DNA from: Falciphora oryzae | Lineage: Eukaryota > Ascomycota > Sordariomycetes > Magnaporthales > Magnaporthaceae | Assembly (NCBI GenBank): GCA_000733355.1 | Contig: JNVV01000057.1 | Span: 124,001-188,000, forward strand | Length of the DNA stretch: 64,000 bases | Direction: 5' to 3' | In this document: positions 20,895 to 35,693 of the stretch, piece by piece | Position numbering within the stretch: the stretch's first letter is position 1 | Layout: each line of letters starts with the position of its first letter | Position numbers and translations under genes: made by a program | Notes under the pieces: model-generated | Told to the model about the DNA's origin: nothing | What the model saw: the letters and a program-made list of their open reading frames with translations, nothing else | Databases searched by the model: none

Positions 20895-22148
20895 TCACGG
20901 CTCCCCCCAGATCTCGTCGGCAATGTCCCTGACTAGCTTCAGCTTGGCCTTCTCCTCGTCCAGAGACAGCGGGTAGCCGCTCTCGTGGGTGCTGAAGCCG
21001 CACTGCGGGCTGAGCCCGACCTGCTTCAGCGCCTCCTCGCGGCTGCAGCCGTTGCCCTCGGCGATGAAGTCGGCGGCCTGGAAGATGCGGCGCTTGACCT
21101 CGTCCGGGTCCTCGAGCTGCTTGACCTTGGTGCTGATGCATCCGACAATGACGAAGCGGTCCTTGGGCAGGTACTTGAGCGGCTCGAAGCCGCCGGCGCG
21201 CTCCGTGTCGTACTCGAGGTAGAAGGTGTTGACCTTGAGGTCCCGGAACAGCTTCTTGGCGATGACGTCGTAGGCGCCCTCGGCGAAGTGGCGGCCGCCG
21301 ATGAAGTTGCCGCGGCACAGGTGCACGCCCGTGTGCATGTCGGCGGGCAGCTGCGAGATGCAGTCGTTGTACAGCGCGATGTAGGCGTCGAGCAGGTCGT
21401 CGACGGTGCCGATGTTGTCCTCGTCCTCGGCCCAGCCGTCGCGGAATTTTTGCGAGCAAAAGTCTGTCTGGTCAGCCGTGGTCTTGATCCCAAGGATTCG
21501 GTATCGGTCCAGTCACTTACAGGCCAGCCCCGGGTCGTCAAACTGCACGTTCCTCAGCCCCGCCTCGTACAGCTGCGCCAGCTCGGCCTGGTAAACCTTG
21601 GCGACGTCCTTGAAGTACTCGGCGTCACTGGAATACGCCTCTGGGGTGTAGGCGCGCCCCTGCTTGTAGCGCATGTGGAACCAGGCGGGCGTGATCATGG
21701 TGAGCTTGATGTTCCCCCACTCCTCCTTGGGCAGCGCGGCCTGGACCAGGCGCAGCTCGTGCAGGTTGCTGACGCACTTGTCCTTGCTGTGGCGCAGTTT
21801 CTGTCCGGCAATGACCGAGTCGCCCGGCATGACCTTGCGGTCCTTCTCGATCAGCGACACGACGTCCGGGTGGTAGAGCCGGAACATGGCCGCGTCGGCC
21901 TCCTGCAGCCGCACGACGCCGTCGAACTCGTCCCACATCAGGCCCCAGAAGCGCGTGCGCACGTACTCGCCGTCCGTCACGGGCTTGAAGCCCAGGGACC
22001 GCTGTAGCGCCACCACCTCGGCCACGGCCGCCTTCTCGACGGCGGCCAGGCCCGACGCGTCGCCGCCCGCCGCGACCGACGCCCGGACGTCCAGGAGGTT
22101 CTGCGGCCTCAGGAGAGAGCCGACGTGCTCGGCGCGGAAGGGGGCCAT
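20895..22148 (-). CDS. MetE-like (cobalamin-independent methionine synthase family) protein
   Basis: Two exons, 22148-21521 and 21463-20895, with a 57-bp GTAAGT...GACCAGACAG intron, giving 398 residues. It corresponds to the C-terminal catalytic barrel of cobalamin-independent methionine synthase, without the N-terminal half. The zinc-binding His-x-Cys is in TGVHLCRGN and the distal Cys in PQCGFSTHESG; an acidic residue sits in FYLEYDTERAGGF. The N-terminus FRAEHVGSLLRP is typical of short MetE-like or methylcobamide-transferase-like proteins. Free-standing fungal members of this kind are thought to be thiol methyltransferases of unknown physiological substrate, so methionine synthesis itself should not be assumed. 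No targeting signal is seen. The ATG at 22148 is the first in frame. Confidence 0.88.
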
Positions 22149-22577
22149 TGTATCGGTGTTTTCTGTTACGAGGTGTGAAGTTGGAGATGGCAGGAGAGGC
22201 GGGGAGGCTTGGTCTTGGTCTGCGGCTTAAAAGAAGCGCCAGTGCGGGGCAGACAACGCGTTTGTCGTGGATATGACCAACTTGAGCCTATGGAGATGCT
22301 ACGATGCCCCGCCATTGGCGAGCATGACCTCAGCGTGGTGGAGCAGGTCGGTGAGCGGGGGTCGCCGGTGTGGCAAGACAATATCAGTGCACATATGGCG
22401 GGTTTCAGGCTGTACTCTAGCAAATACCAGCCTGCAAGTCTTCCGAGGTGGGCAGCAGGAGCGAGACGTGAGGGGTAGCATCGTTGCCGGGTGGGGAGAC
22501 CCCGCCTCAGCATCGGTCTTCCTTGACATGGACTCGACACTGTAAACATTATATTAAGGCAACATGTGATTCTGCCG
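22149..22577. other. Intergenic region
   Basis: Nothing recognised; it holds the promoter side of the MetE-like gene and the 3' flank of the lactose-permease-like gene. Confidence 0.5.
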
Positions 22578-24217
22578 CTAGACCACAGCCTTCTGGTCCT
22601 GCATCTGCAGCGTGTTCAGCACAGTCTCGGCGCTGCGCTTCTCCAGGCTCTTCTTGACCGGGTCGGGTGCCGAAAAGACCTCTTCGAGCTCCTCGAGCGT
22701 CCTGTCCTTGGTCTCGGGCCAGTAGCTGGAATGTGTTAGTGCATGTGGAAGAAGAGAGGGTGCATGTGGAAGCAGAGAGCTTACAAGTAAATGACCGTAG
22801 CCTCGACTAGGTTCCAAAAAACAAACACAATGTAAAAGTAGTGGCCGATGCGCTGAAAGGCCGGACCAGACGCGTACTGCAGGATCGTGCCGGCAATGGA
22901 CGACCCCAGGTTGCCAACTGCAGTTCCCTTGGCGCGGGTCTCGGTCGGCAGGGTCTCGGCAATGTACATGCTCTGCAGAGGCGTCCAGCCAAAGGAAAAG
23001 ACGATGCCAAAGATGAAGATGAAGGCAACAGTCGTATTGGCGGCCGCCACCTGGGTCGGGTCCTCGGTGGCCATCTTGGACGTGCCCGTGATGATGGCGA
23101 AGCAGCCCGAGGCGAACAGAATTGTGTAGATCAGCAGGGGCCGGCGGCCGATCACGTCGGTCATGCGGGCGCCCAGCACGGCGCCAAAGAAGCACAGGAT
23201 CGGGTTGACCATGTTGATCGCCAGCACCTTCTTCTCCTCGGTGATGCCGGCAGACTTGAGCATGGCGGCCATGTAGTAGGACGACAGGCTGTTGCCCGAC
23301 GACTGGCCGAACACGGCCATGCCCAGCACGCAGACGAGGCGGCGGCGGGCGTTGCGCGTGTTGACCAGGGCGCTGTAGTCCCACCAGCGCTTGTCGGTGG
23401 CGTCGGCGCGGATCTGCATGGCCATTTCTTGGAGCTGCAGCTTGACGAGCGGGTGGTCCTCGTCGCCCTCGCCGTGGTACTTGGCCAGCACGCGGCGCGC
23501 CTCCTCGGTCTTGTCGTTGGCCATGAGCCAGCGCGGCGACTCGGGCAGCATAAAGGCGCAGACGACGACGATGCCCGACGTGCACAGCTGGCACCACACG
23601 GGGATGCGCCAGCCTTCGAGGCCCGGGATGTAGGAGGAGCCCAGGACGACGGCCGAGGCGATAATGGCGCCGATGTACCAGGTGCAGTTGTACAGGCCCG
23701 TCAGGGTGCCGCGCCACATGGGGTGGGCGATCTCGCTAACGTAGGTCGGGGCCGAGACGCAGCAGAAGGACACGCCGAAGCCGAGGACGAAGCGACCCGC
23801 CAGGAACTGCTGGCCATGGGTGGCGGGGGCCTGGACGCCGGTGCCGATGATGATGATGACGGCGCCCACAAACATGCCCCAGCGGCGGCCGAGCCAGTCG
23901 TTGACGGGGCCGGTAAAGAAGATGGCGGCCAGACTGCCGATGTTGTACATGGCAAACGTGAGCCCGGTGCTCTCACCGTCGACCTGGGTGCCAAAGTACT
24001 GGCGGTACGACTCCATGCCGTTGAGCCCGCCCATCAGCGAGCCGTCGTAGCCGTTGAGGCAGCCGCAGAGGTAGGCGCAGGCCAGCACGAGGTACAGGCG
24101 GAACATGGCCCAGGTCCAGGGCGAGTAGGCCGTGCTGTCGACCTCGTGGGCCATCTGAACGGCCTGGTCGAGGCCGGTGTTGCCGGCCTTGTCGACGGGC
24201 GACTTTTCTGTAGCCAT
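22578..24217 (-). CDS. Sugar transporter (MFS), lactose-permease-like
   Basis: 526 residues, two exons: 24217-22785 and 22725-22578. The 59-bp GTAAGC...ATTCCAG intron near the 3' end restores the family ending, [20 protein letters not shown]. Twelve-helix MFS sugar porter with the usual signatures: DWLGRRWG between helices 2 and 3, PESPRWL after helix 6, DVIGRRPLL, and [12 protein letters not shown]. The long N-terminal cytosolic tail and the loop segment [13 protein letters not shown] resemble fungal lactose/disaccharide permeases. The divergent neighbour is an intracellular GH2 beta-galactosidase, which makes lactose the best guess for the substrate (inference; galactosides or cellobiose are alternatives). 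A TTATAA palindrome-like site at 24303-24310 lies about 90 bp upstream of the ATG. Confidence 0.88.
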
Positions 24218-28366
<4,149 letters not shown>

Positions 28367-28712
28367 GAGGCAGAAAGCATAGGAGAAGAAGGGCGGGACG
28401 TGATTACCTACCTAGATATGTTGACAGCTGGCGGAACCTTGATGTTGTCCCTGCGGACACTGCCAGGCTCAAGTCGTTCCTGCCGCGGAAAGTGACAGGC
28501 CTACCCCGGCCCGTGCACAGCCAATATCTCACAAGGCAGACAGGCAGTTCCAACCTATCTCCGTTAGTAGGCCAGTCTCTCACATTTGCGGTCCACGCCT
28601 TTTGCGCGCATCTATCTTCCCACCTGCTCCTGGACTTCCACGGCATTCTGCATCCCACGGCAAGCCACAGTTGATATCGCTTCGCCCCAAGCCTCAGCTA
28701 GCAACCAGCAAG
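28367..28712. other. Intergenic region
   Basis: Terminator side of the beta-galactosidase and leader of the next small gene; nothing else recognised. Confidence 0.4.
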
Positions 28713-29022
28713 ATGTCTGGAATCACCGACGACAAGGATGGACATGGAGAGACGGTAAGATGCGAGCAGAACCAGTCTTTTTTAACTACTAATAATGGCT
28801 CTTGCTAATTGTTCGAAGCTCACCAAGGTCACCATCGTCGAGGAGTTCACGTTCAAGACGCCGCGTGACGCGTATGCATACCTGCGCGGCCGAGCGACCT
28901 CATTGTCCCAGCTCCGTCCAGCCAACTTGCCGGGTCTTGTCGACGCCGTGGCGACGCAGAAGGTTGAATTTGACAAGGACGCAAAGTACGAGACCCCAGC
29001 GGAGGTCCGGCACACCGAGTAG
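28713..29022 (+). CDS. Small hypothetical protein (81 residues)
   Basis: Two exons, 28713-28754 and 28819-29022. The 64-bp intron has GTAAGA, a TTGCTAATT branch-like site and a CGAAG acceptor. The protein starts MSGITDDKDGHGET, then TKVTIVEEFTFKTPRDAYAYLRGR and a C-terminal helix-prone tail. The good Kozak-like ATG (CAAGATGTC), phase-perfect splice and even amino-acid composition suggest a real gene, but I recognise no family. It is probably cytosolic; no signal or membrane segment. Confidence 0.55.
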
Positions 29023-30178
29023 CAAGCTAGTGACCAGCCCCAGACAGATATCGCAAACTAGGAGGTCCAGGACAAGAAGACCAAGACGGACGGGAACTGG
29101 ACAACAGGCTGGCACCAGGCCGAGGATTATAACCCATTTGGACGTGGTTAGTAGCAGAAGAGTCAGTGGGCGTCGGCACGCGAGCCCGCGGGACATGAAA
29201 CACCGAGATGGTTGCTGGGCGGAGAACATCAAACTGGAAATCCAGATTGGTCAGCATGGAGGCTGTTGATTAGCATTGGCAGCACAAATTAAGATCCAGC
29301 ACAGCTTTCAAAACTCCCATTCGAGTGGCATCGGATGCGGGCGGTCGGATATAAATACGCATGCCACCCATGGGCTCACCCCGGCATCCCTGATCATGTC
29401 GAGCATCCGTCTAGCCTTATCGGGGAATACGTGTGGGAAACCCGCGACACGCACAGGGTTGGGCTTGGTGTCCACAGTCACAGATGACGGCCAATGTTTG
29501 CTGCCATCCTCCATCCTCCCGTTCACCCAGAGAAAGCCTAGCCGCCGCCACTCCTCGACATGTGCCAGACGACTGCCAGAAGCGGACTGGCCCCACCGCA
29601 TCAGCCGATCAGCGTCGATCCGAAACAAAAACCAGGGGTGCGGCCTGGGCGAGCGGGTCCGGGACGCCGCGGGGAGCGCCGGCCACTGGCGGCGTGCGCA
29701 CCTGGATTTCTAATGGGTCCGACGGGGCCGAAAAGGGGCTGTGGGTGTGTGAGTTGCCTCTCCAAAGTCATTGTCGGCATGCATCGACGACGCCGACGCC
29801 GTTGCACCCAGCTCTGGGCACCCACCCCAGTTTATGCTTGTCCGAAGGTTTTCGGAGCAAAAAGCTCGGCCAGGAGGTTGATGGCGAGGGGCGAGCAGAC
29901 CATATAGTCAGGGGAAGGCCCCCTGGCTGGGAATTGTTGTCACCTCGTCTCCATCGACTTCCTTCTTTCCTCTGCAACAGAGTGACAGCCGTAGACCGGT
30001 TTATTCTACTAATCTTTTCTCTTCGATTCGTTCACTAGGACTTGTTCCCTTTTTTTGTCACTACCGGCCAGGAAGCCGTAGGAGGTTATCGGATAGTATT
30101 GGCAGCGTGATTCGTCTTGTAACCTTTCTTTTTTTTTTTCTACTTTTTTTTATTGTTTCTTCCAGTCACATCGCCACG
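29023..30178. other. Intergenic region
   Basis: No confident gene. The 3' part has a pyrimidine-rich stretch (about 30118-30160) directly before the cupredoxin ATG, typical of a fungal 5' leader. Confidence 0.4.
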
Positions 30179-31290
30179 ATGCGCTCACAATACCTCCTCT
30201 CGGCCCTGCTGGCGAGCTTGGCCATGGCCCTGCCCCAGCACTCTATGCCCCGAGTCCGGAGCCTGATAACCAGGACAGAGCTCAACCTGACGGACGAGGC
30301 GGCGGTGGAGGAGGCGTTCCAGGCGGCGGTCAAAGGTATGCATCGGCGTCGGCAGCATTCACAGTCTAGCATTCACAGTCTACGGCTTAGCTAACACTCC
30401 CAGCACGCGACGCGAGGCAACGAACCACCAAGAAGCGCGCCAACCAGCTCATCCCCGTCGTCGTCGGCGGCGCACAGGTGCTCTTCATGCCCAACATGAT
30501 GCTCGCGGCCGTCGGCGACGTCATCCAGTTCCAGTTCGCCGAGGGCAACCACACCGTCACGCAGAGCTCCGAGACGGCCGCCTGCCAGCCGCTGCAGAAG
30601 ACGGTGGCAACCGCCGTGCACAGCGGCCACATCCCCTTCAAGGCCGGCCAGACCACCGTCGGCACCTTCAACGTGCCCGTCACCGACACCAAGCCCATGT
30701 TCCTGTACTGCGCCACGGGCCCGCACTGCCAGCTGGGCCAGGTCATGATCATCAACCCATCCAACACGGCCCAGGTCGTCAACTACGCGAAGCTGTCGGC
30801 CCAGGCAAAGGACAACGTCGACGGCGGCGCCCCGTCGGGAGGCAGCGCCGCCACCATCCAGCTGTCGGCCGCAGCCTTCGTCCCGGCTCCCCCTGAGGGT
30901 GGCGCTCCCCCACCGGCGCCGCCAGCGGGTGCTCCTCCCGGCGGCACTCCTGCGCAGCCGGCGCCGCCGGCGGGCTCGTCGACAGCTCCCGATGGCAAGG
31001 GCAAGGGCGGGAAGAAGGGCGGCGGCAGGGGCAAGGGCAAGAAGGGTGGTGCTGAGGGAGGCGCCGTGGCCTCGGGATCTGCGGCCGCCCAGCAACCTGT
31101 CGCTACACCCCCGCCGGCTCCTGCTGCCCCTGCGCCGCCGGTTGCTGCCCCTGAAACCCCTGCGCCGCCCGCGCCCGCACCGCCCGCTGCCGAGCCGGCG
31201 CCTGCTCCTGCTCCGGAAGCACCAGCTGCCGAGCCAGCACCGCCAGCCGCTGAGCCGGCACCACCGGCCGAGGGCGCGCCGCCAGCTTAA
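30179..31290 (+). CDS. Secreted cupredoxin-domain protein with Pro/Ala-rich tail
   Basis: 347 residues, two exons, 30179-30335 and 30404-31290. The intron (GTATGC...TTAGCTAACACTCCCAG) is 68 bp and keeps frame. Signal peptide MRSQYLLSALLASLAMA. A pro-like segment ends in a basic RTTKKR site, which could be a Kex2-type cleavage point. The mature part (about residues 65-165) is a plastocyanin-like cupredoxin with copper ligands in GNHTVTQSS (His), FLYCATGPHCQLGQVM (Cys, His, and a Met/Gln axial position). The C-terminal half is low complexity: a PPAPPAG-rich block, a GKGKGGKKGGGRGKGKKGG block and a PAPAPEAPA block. No GPI-type hydrophobic end is seen, so it is probably secreted or wall-associated. 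Fungal proteins of this group are called extracellular serine-rich or cupredoxin-like; their function is not settled. Confidence 0.85.
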
Positions 31291-31598
31291 GCCGCTGCGA
31301 GACGTACATGTACTTTAGCAGATTGATGACTGGGCTGGACCTACGTGGACCGCAATTATGAATAAGAAACAAGTTCCGTGATCATTCAAATTACTCGTGA
31401 TAGACAGATGGGTATCCTTGCCATCGGCCGATCGGAGCTCCCCAGACAGTCCGGCCCAGTGACTGCGGTATCCAAGTCCCCCGTCCGTCAACATCGGACT
31501 GATGCCCACCCGTCAGATGTCGGCCACGCAGCTTGGACGCGTATGGCAACGCGTCGTCTATTATTAGCCATTATCTGCGCCACTCTAACCCGTCGGCC
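31291..31598. other. Convergent intergenic region
   Basis: 3' flanks of the cupredoxin gene (plus) and the GT32 gene (minus); nothing else recognised. Confidence 0.5.
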
Positions 31599-32683
31599 CT
31601 ACGCAAGATCGTGCTCCTCGCTGGCCAGCTGCCGGTACTGAGGCCGAGACCGACAGCGCACGCGCCACATGCATGCCAGAATCGCCAGCAGCGGGACGAC
31701 AGTCATCAGCACGCCAACCTCGACCAGGTGGTCGCCGAGCCAGGGGAAAAAGTGGCTGTCCCAGTTGGACCAGGTGCCTCCCCGGACCTGGGTGAAAAAG
31801 ACCCAGGCGTCGGCGCCGGGCCTCATCTCCATCAGCACGTGGTGGAGCGGCCTCCAGCCGCCGCCGAGGCCCTCCAGCCCCCTGACCGTGCCGTCGGCCC
31901 GCAGCAGCCAGTGGTAGCGCTCCCACATGGCCGTGACGAACCACTGACCGCTCGTGTAGCTGACGATGACGTACGGCAGCAGGTAGTTCCAGTCCCACGA
32001 CGGCAGCTTCTCGGTCAGGAGCACAAACAGCGGGTGGCCCGGCTGGCCGCCCATGATGTTGTTGCTGAGCGCGCCGCGGCCGCCGTCGGTCGTGAAGGCG
32101 GGGTAGTACGTCATCGGGCCGAGGCTGGCGGCGCAGCCGTTGTCGAGGTCAAGGTAGATGCCGCCATAGTGGCGCAGGAGGAAGTATCGCAGCACGTCGA
32201 CGCGCTGGATCGGGAACTTGTAGCCGTCGTAGGTCGGGAGGAACCACGCGAAGTGCTCGGCCAGGAAGGCTCTGGAGGTGTCGGTATACCAGATCTGCAT
32301 CGCCAGTGTCAGTTCGTGCCGGTTCGCGTCTCTGGCAGTGCCCCAAGTGTGCCCACCTTGTGCTCCCACTCTGGATTCAGCGTCTGGCATGTCCGGCGAG
32401 CTTCTTCCCAGTGGGGCGGCAGAGCTGTGCTCCCCGGCTGCTCCCAGGCGTGGAAGATCTGGTGCGTGATCTTGGGCACGACCGGCACTCGTGGGTCGTG
32501 GTCGGTCCGGTTGTGGGCGATGGCGATCTCGGGCTGGCTGATGATGACGCCCGAGTGCGGCTGGAAAACGCCAAATATGCCGAGGAAGACGACGATGCGC
32601 GTGAGGGTGTATGCTAGGACGAGCAGACCAAAGGCGGCTGGCGGGGCGATCAGGAGGAGCCGTCGCGAGCGTAGGTGGGCCAT
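31599..32683 (-). CDS. GT32 glycosyltransferase, MIPC-synthase-like (Sur1/Csh1 type)
   Basis: Predicted Golgi mannosyltransferase that acts on inositol phosphorylceramide. Two exons, 32683-32357 and 32294-31599, with a 62-bp GTGGGC...GATGCAG intron, giving 340 residues. The N-terminal membrane anchor (residues about 9-35) is followed by PKITHQIFHAWEQPG, the GT32 opening. The DXD motif sits in RHYGGIYLDLDNGC, preceded by FPIQRVDVLRYFLL. Further family landmarks are GALSNNIMGGQPGHPLF and a C-terminal membrane segment (VGVLMTVVPLLAILACMW). Two membrane segments flanking the catalytic domain match yeast Sur1-type enzymes. Start ATG at 32683 (GCCATGGCC on the coding strand is at the optimum). Confidence 0.9.
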
Positions 32684-33901
32684 GGTGATAGGTGCCGATC
32701 TCTGACTGTCGTCGCGGTCCGGCGAGAGGGCGAGATGATCGTCTCGGCGACGTTGGGGATGACTTTCTAGAGGCACGTGGTCGGACCATTGCCCGACGGC
32801 GCTGACGCCGAAGTGCAAGTGTGATAGGACGGCAACGGCATCAAAGCGGGCAGTCCGGCGTGCCTTCTGGAGGACAATGGTGGCGGCAAGGTTTGGTATG
32901 GCCCCGCGCTGATGACGTCTGGTCTGATATTGGGAGAAGGGGCAACCGGGTGCTTCGGAAGCCTGCAATCTACGTCACCACACATTTACGAAAAAAAAAC
33001 TGCGCATGTTACTTGGGACCGTGCTAGGCACCTTGGCCTGTCTATCTGTGCTGGCACTCCAGCATCGTCAACTTGGGAACCGGGAACGGGGGGCTCGGAG
33101 TCTAGCGTCTTCTGGATCCCAACCGTATGCCTGACCCATGCTCTCTGCACAAAGACTGTGCTTGCGACGCGTCGCTGCCAGCAGGTTCCAGACCGGTCTA
33201 GCGGGCTGCCTTTGGAGCCGGCAGTTGAGCTCAAGCTTTCAGCTGCGTGGGCTCGCCGTTGCAGCGACAGCCCGGACCATCACTGAGGCCAGGGCACACG
33301 CCCGTTGGAGGGCTCCAGCACAGCGTGCACTGGCTCATGCGACGTGGCTGCGTTCTTGCGACGAAGATTCCTGGCGGAACAACACGAGTCCAAACGACGA
33401 GTCGCTGGCGAGCAAGCCGTATTTGGAGGCCAGAGATCAGTAATGCTTACTGCGACGCGGCTGTGCTGTTACTGTGCCAGCCCCTGGCCATGGCGGCGGG
33501 GCATATCACGTGACTGACGAGACAGGGATCGGAGCTGCCACGCTTTTCGCCGAGCAAGCACCCAGAGCCCACCGCGTCGCGCTGTGCCTGTGGTGTCACG
33601 CCAATCGAGCGGCTCTACCCCAGATCGCCGGGCTGTGGATCCGCCGCCGATCTCCAACGCAATGCCGGCTTACTTGGCATTACTTGTTGCGGCGAGGGCG
33701 GCCCGGAACAGTAACCGGGGCGGCCAACTGCCAGACCAACAGACGCGAGATGGGGCGCCATCATTCTATAAGACCAGGCCGAGGAGGCTCTTGGACCGCG
33801 AGATATCCACACCAACCCAAGCCAAGTGCCTTCTCGACCCACACGAAGCAGACATCGCTTGAACTCCTATATCCCCACTCAACAAACACAGATAGCCCAC
33901 G
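32684..33901. promoter_or_regulatory. Long divergent intergenic region with a TATA box
   Basis: No gene recognised between the GT32 gene (minus) and the chitin-binding protein (plus). TATAAG at 33767-33772 lies 130 bp before the chitin-binding protein ATG and is its likely TATA box. Confidence 0.5.
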
Positions 33902-35290
33902 ATGAGGCTCACCGTCGCCCTCATCCTGGCCTCGCTCTCGGCCGCGGTTCTTGCCGACTCGGCCGAAGCGACGACCGCAACCGTCACCACCAGCATCATC
34001 TCCACCGTCACAGAGGGCTCGTCCGTCGCCACGACCACGGTGACCGCCACGCCCTCGAACTTCAAGGCGGCCAATGCGACGGCTACCGTGACCAAGACGG
34101 TGACCAAGCGCCCGCGCCCAACCGGCAGGTCCAAGAGGTACCGCCACAAGCACCTCGGGCCCAACTGCCCCTGCATGAAGAAGATGATGAAGCTGCGCAA
34201 GCATAGGCAGCGCAAGAACGGCAAGCACGGGCACAGCAGCAACAAGGTGCACAGGCCGGGCCACAAGAACGCTCCTCCCTCATTCCCCGCCCTGGCTCCT
34301 CAGCCTCCCAAACTCATCTTCCCGGCCTTTGCTGAGTCGGCCTCTACCCAGGACAGCCTGGCCCAAGACCAGCCCCCTGCGCCGGTTCCCGAACCTGGCG
34401 TGTCTGAGGCCCCGTCGTATGGCGCCGGCCGCCGTCTACGCCGCAACATCGACACCCGCCGCCGACAGGCCCCCGCCACCGACGGTTGGTGCAAAGACGG
34501 AAAGGTCTGTCCTCAGGGAACCTGCTGCAGCAAGGAGGGGTGGTGCGGCGCTACTGAGGCTCACTGCGCCGGTGGCGCTCCTGGTGGTGCCCCTGGTGGT
34601 GCCCCTGGTAGTGCTCCCAGTGGTGCTCCCAGTGGTGCTCCTGGTAGTACTCCCGGTGGTGCCCCTGGCGGTGCTCCCGGTGGTGCTCCTAGTGGTGCCT
34701 CTAGTGGTGCTCCTGGTGCTCCTGGTGCTCCTGGTGCCCCTGGTGCTCCTGGTGCTCCTGGTGCTCCTGGAGGTGCCGGCGATGCTCCCGGTGGTTCGGC
34801 TGGCGGCGCTCCTGCCGGCGGTGCTCCTGACAGTGCTGGCGCCCCTGGTGGTGCCCCTGGTCCCAATGACGGTCCAGCTGCTCCTGATGGTGCTGGTGGT
34901 CCTGCACCTCCTGGCGCTAGCGGTCCTGAAGCCCCTGGTGCCCCTAAAGCCCCCGCCGGCGGTCCCCCTCCTCCTGGTGGCGCTGGCGGCCCTCCTCCTC
35001 CTGGTGGTCCTGGTGGTCCTGCCCCTAGCGGCCCTGGCGGCTCTGAGGCCACTGCTACTCCCACTGACGCGGCGAGCAGTGACGCTCCGGTCGACCCCAG
35101 CCTTGCTGGTTCTGCTGGTTCCACCGATTCTAAGGCTCCCAACCCCGCTAGTCCTGCCGGTCCCGCATCTCCCGAGGCTCCTGTCCCTGCGGGTCCTGCG
35201 GGCCCTGCTGCTCCTCCCGGCGTCCCGGACTCTGCATCCACCGCTGGCGGCTTCGATGACACTGCAGGCTCAGAGGATCTGTCTGAATAG
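33902..35290 (+). CDS. Secreted chitin-binding (CBM18) protein with collagen-like tail
   Basis: 462 residues, one exon. Signal peptide [18 protein letters not shown]. Thr-rich then strongly basic region ([13 protein letters not shown]). A Pro-rich segment leads to a hevein-like module at about residues 194-222 ([21 protein letters not shown], then C six residues later), which has the CCS and CG core of CBM18 but is shorter than the eight-Cys hevein domain. From about residue 224 to 420 the protein is Gly-Ala-Pro/Ser repeats, including an uninterrupted run of GAP triplets near 34,700-34,770 and Gly-Pro-rich triplets, so it is collagen-like in part. The tail is Ser/Pro/Asp-rich with no GPI-type end. 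Probably a cell-wall or secreted chitin-binding protein; the tail may be a spacer. The repeats show DNA-level slippage-type variation. Confidence 0.85.
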   Translation: MRLTVALILASLSAAVLADSAEATTATVTTSIISTVTEGSSVATTTVTATPSNFKAANATATVTKTVTKRPRPTGRSKRYRHKHLGPNCPCMKKMMKLRKHRQRKNGKHGHSSNKVHRPGHKNAPPSFPALAPQPPKLIFPAFAESASTQDSLAQDQPPAPVPEPGVSEAPSYGAGRRLRRNIDTRRRQAPATDGWCKDGKVCPQGTCCSKEGWCGATEAHCAGGAPGGAPGGAPGSAPSGAPSGAPGSTPGGAPGGAPGGAPSGASSGAPGAPGAPGAPGAPGAPGAPGGAGDAPGGSAGGAPAGGAPDSAGAPGGAPGPNDGPAAPDGAGGPAPPGASGPEAPGAPKAPAGGPPPPGGAGGPPPPGGPGGPAPSGPGGSEATATPTDAASSDAPVDPSLAGSAGSTDSKAPNPASPAGPASPEAPVPAGPAGPAAPPGVPDSASTAGGFDDTAGSEDLSE

Positions 35291-35693
35291 TAAGCTGGCT
35301 TCAATTTCTTTCGTCACCGTGGCGGGCTGGCTTGATTGCCAGCCCTCCTCTTTCTTGCTTCGTTTTTCCTTCATCTAGCGAGCATTTTTGGGTTTCTCTT
35401 CACGTCCTATTTACGGGAGTTTGGGCTGGCCGGTCGGGGCTTTGATGTTACAATGAACAATAGAAACATGTTCAGCATTTCACTTTCTGAGTTCCTGAAA
35501 TTTCTTGCTGCTAACGATGCCGAACGGCGCATGCAGAAAGGCTGTTCAGTGACACATACACAAAGCATGGCTCGCCTGGAGCCTGCTCGTTTACGTTCCC
35601 TCCCTAAATCCCTTGCGCCCTCGCCCGCCTGATCCGGTCTCTGTCGCGCTCAATGTCGTCCCTGGGGACAGCATTGCATTGTTTCTGGGCACG
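35291..35693. other. Convergent intergenic region
   Basis: Nothing recognised except a possible extra exon of the minus-strand Zn2Cys6 gene: a GTAAGT at its 3' end pairs with a CCCCAG near 35,660, but the resulting reading is very short either way. Confidence 0.4.

Noticed and set aside
29308..29628. 106-codon minus-strand ORF with a protein-like composition
   Set aside because: The open frame begins without an ATG (first Met is internal) and shows no recognisable domain.
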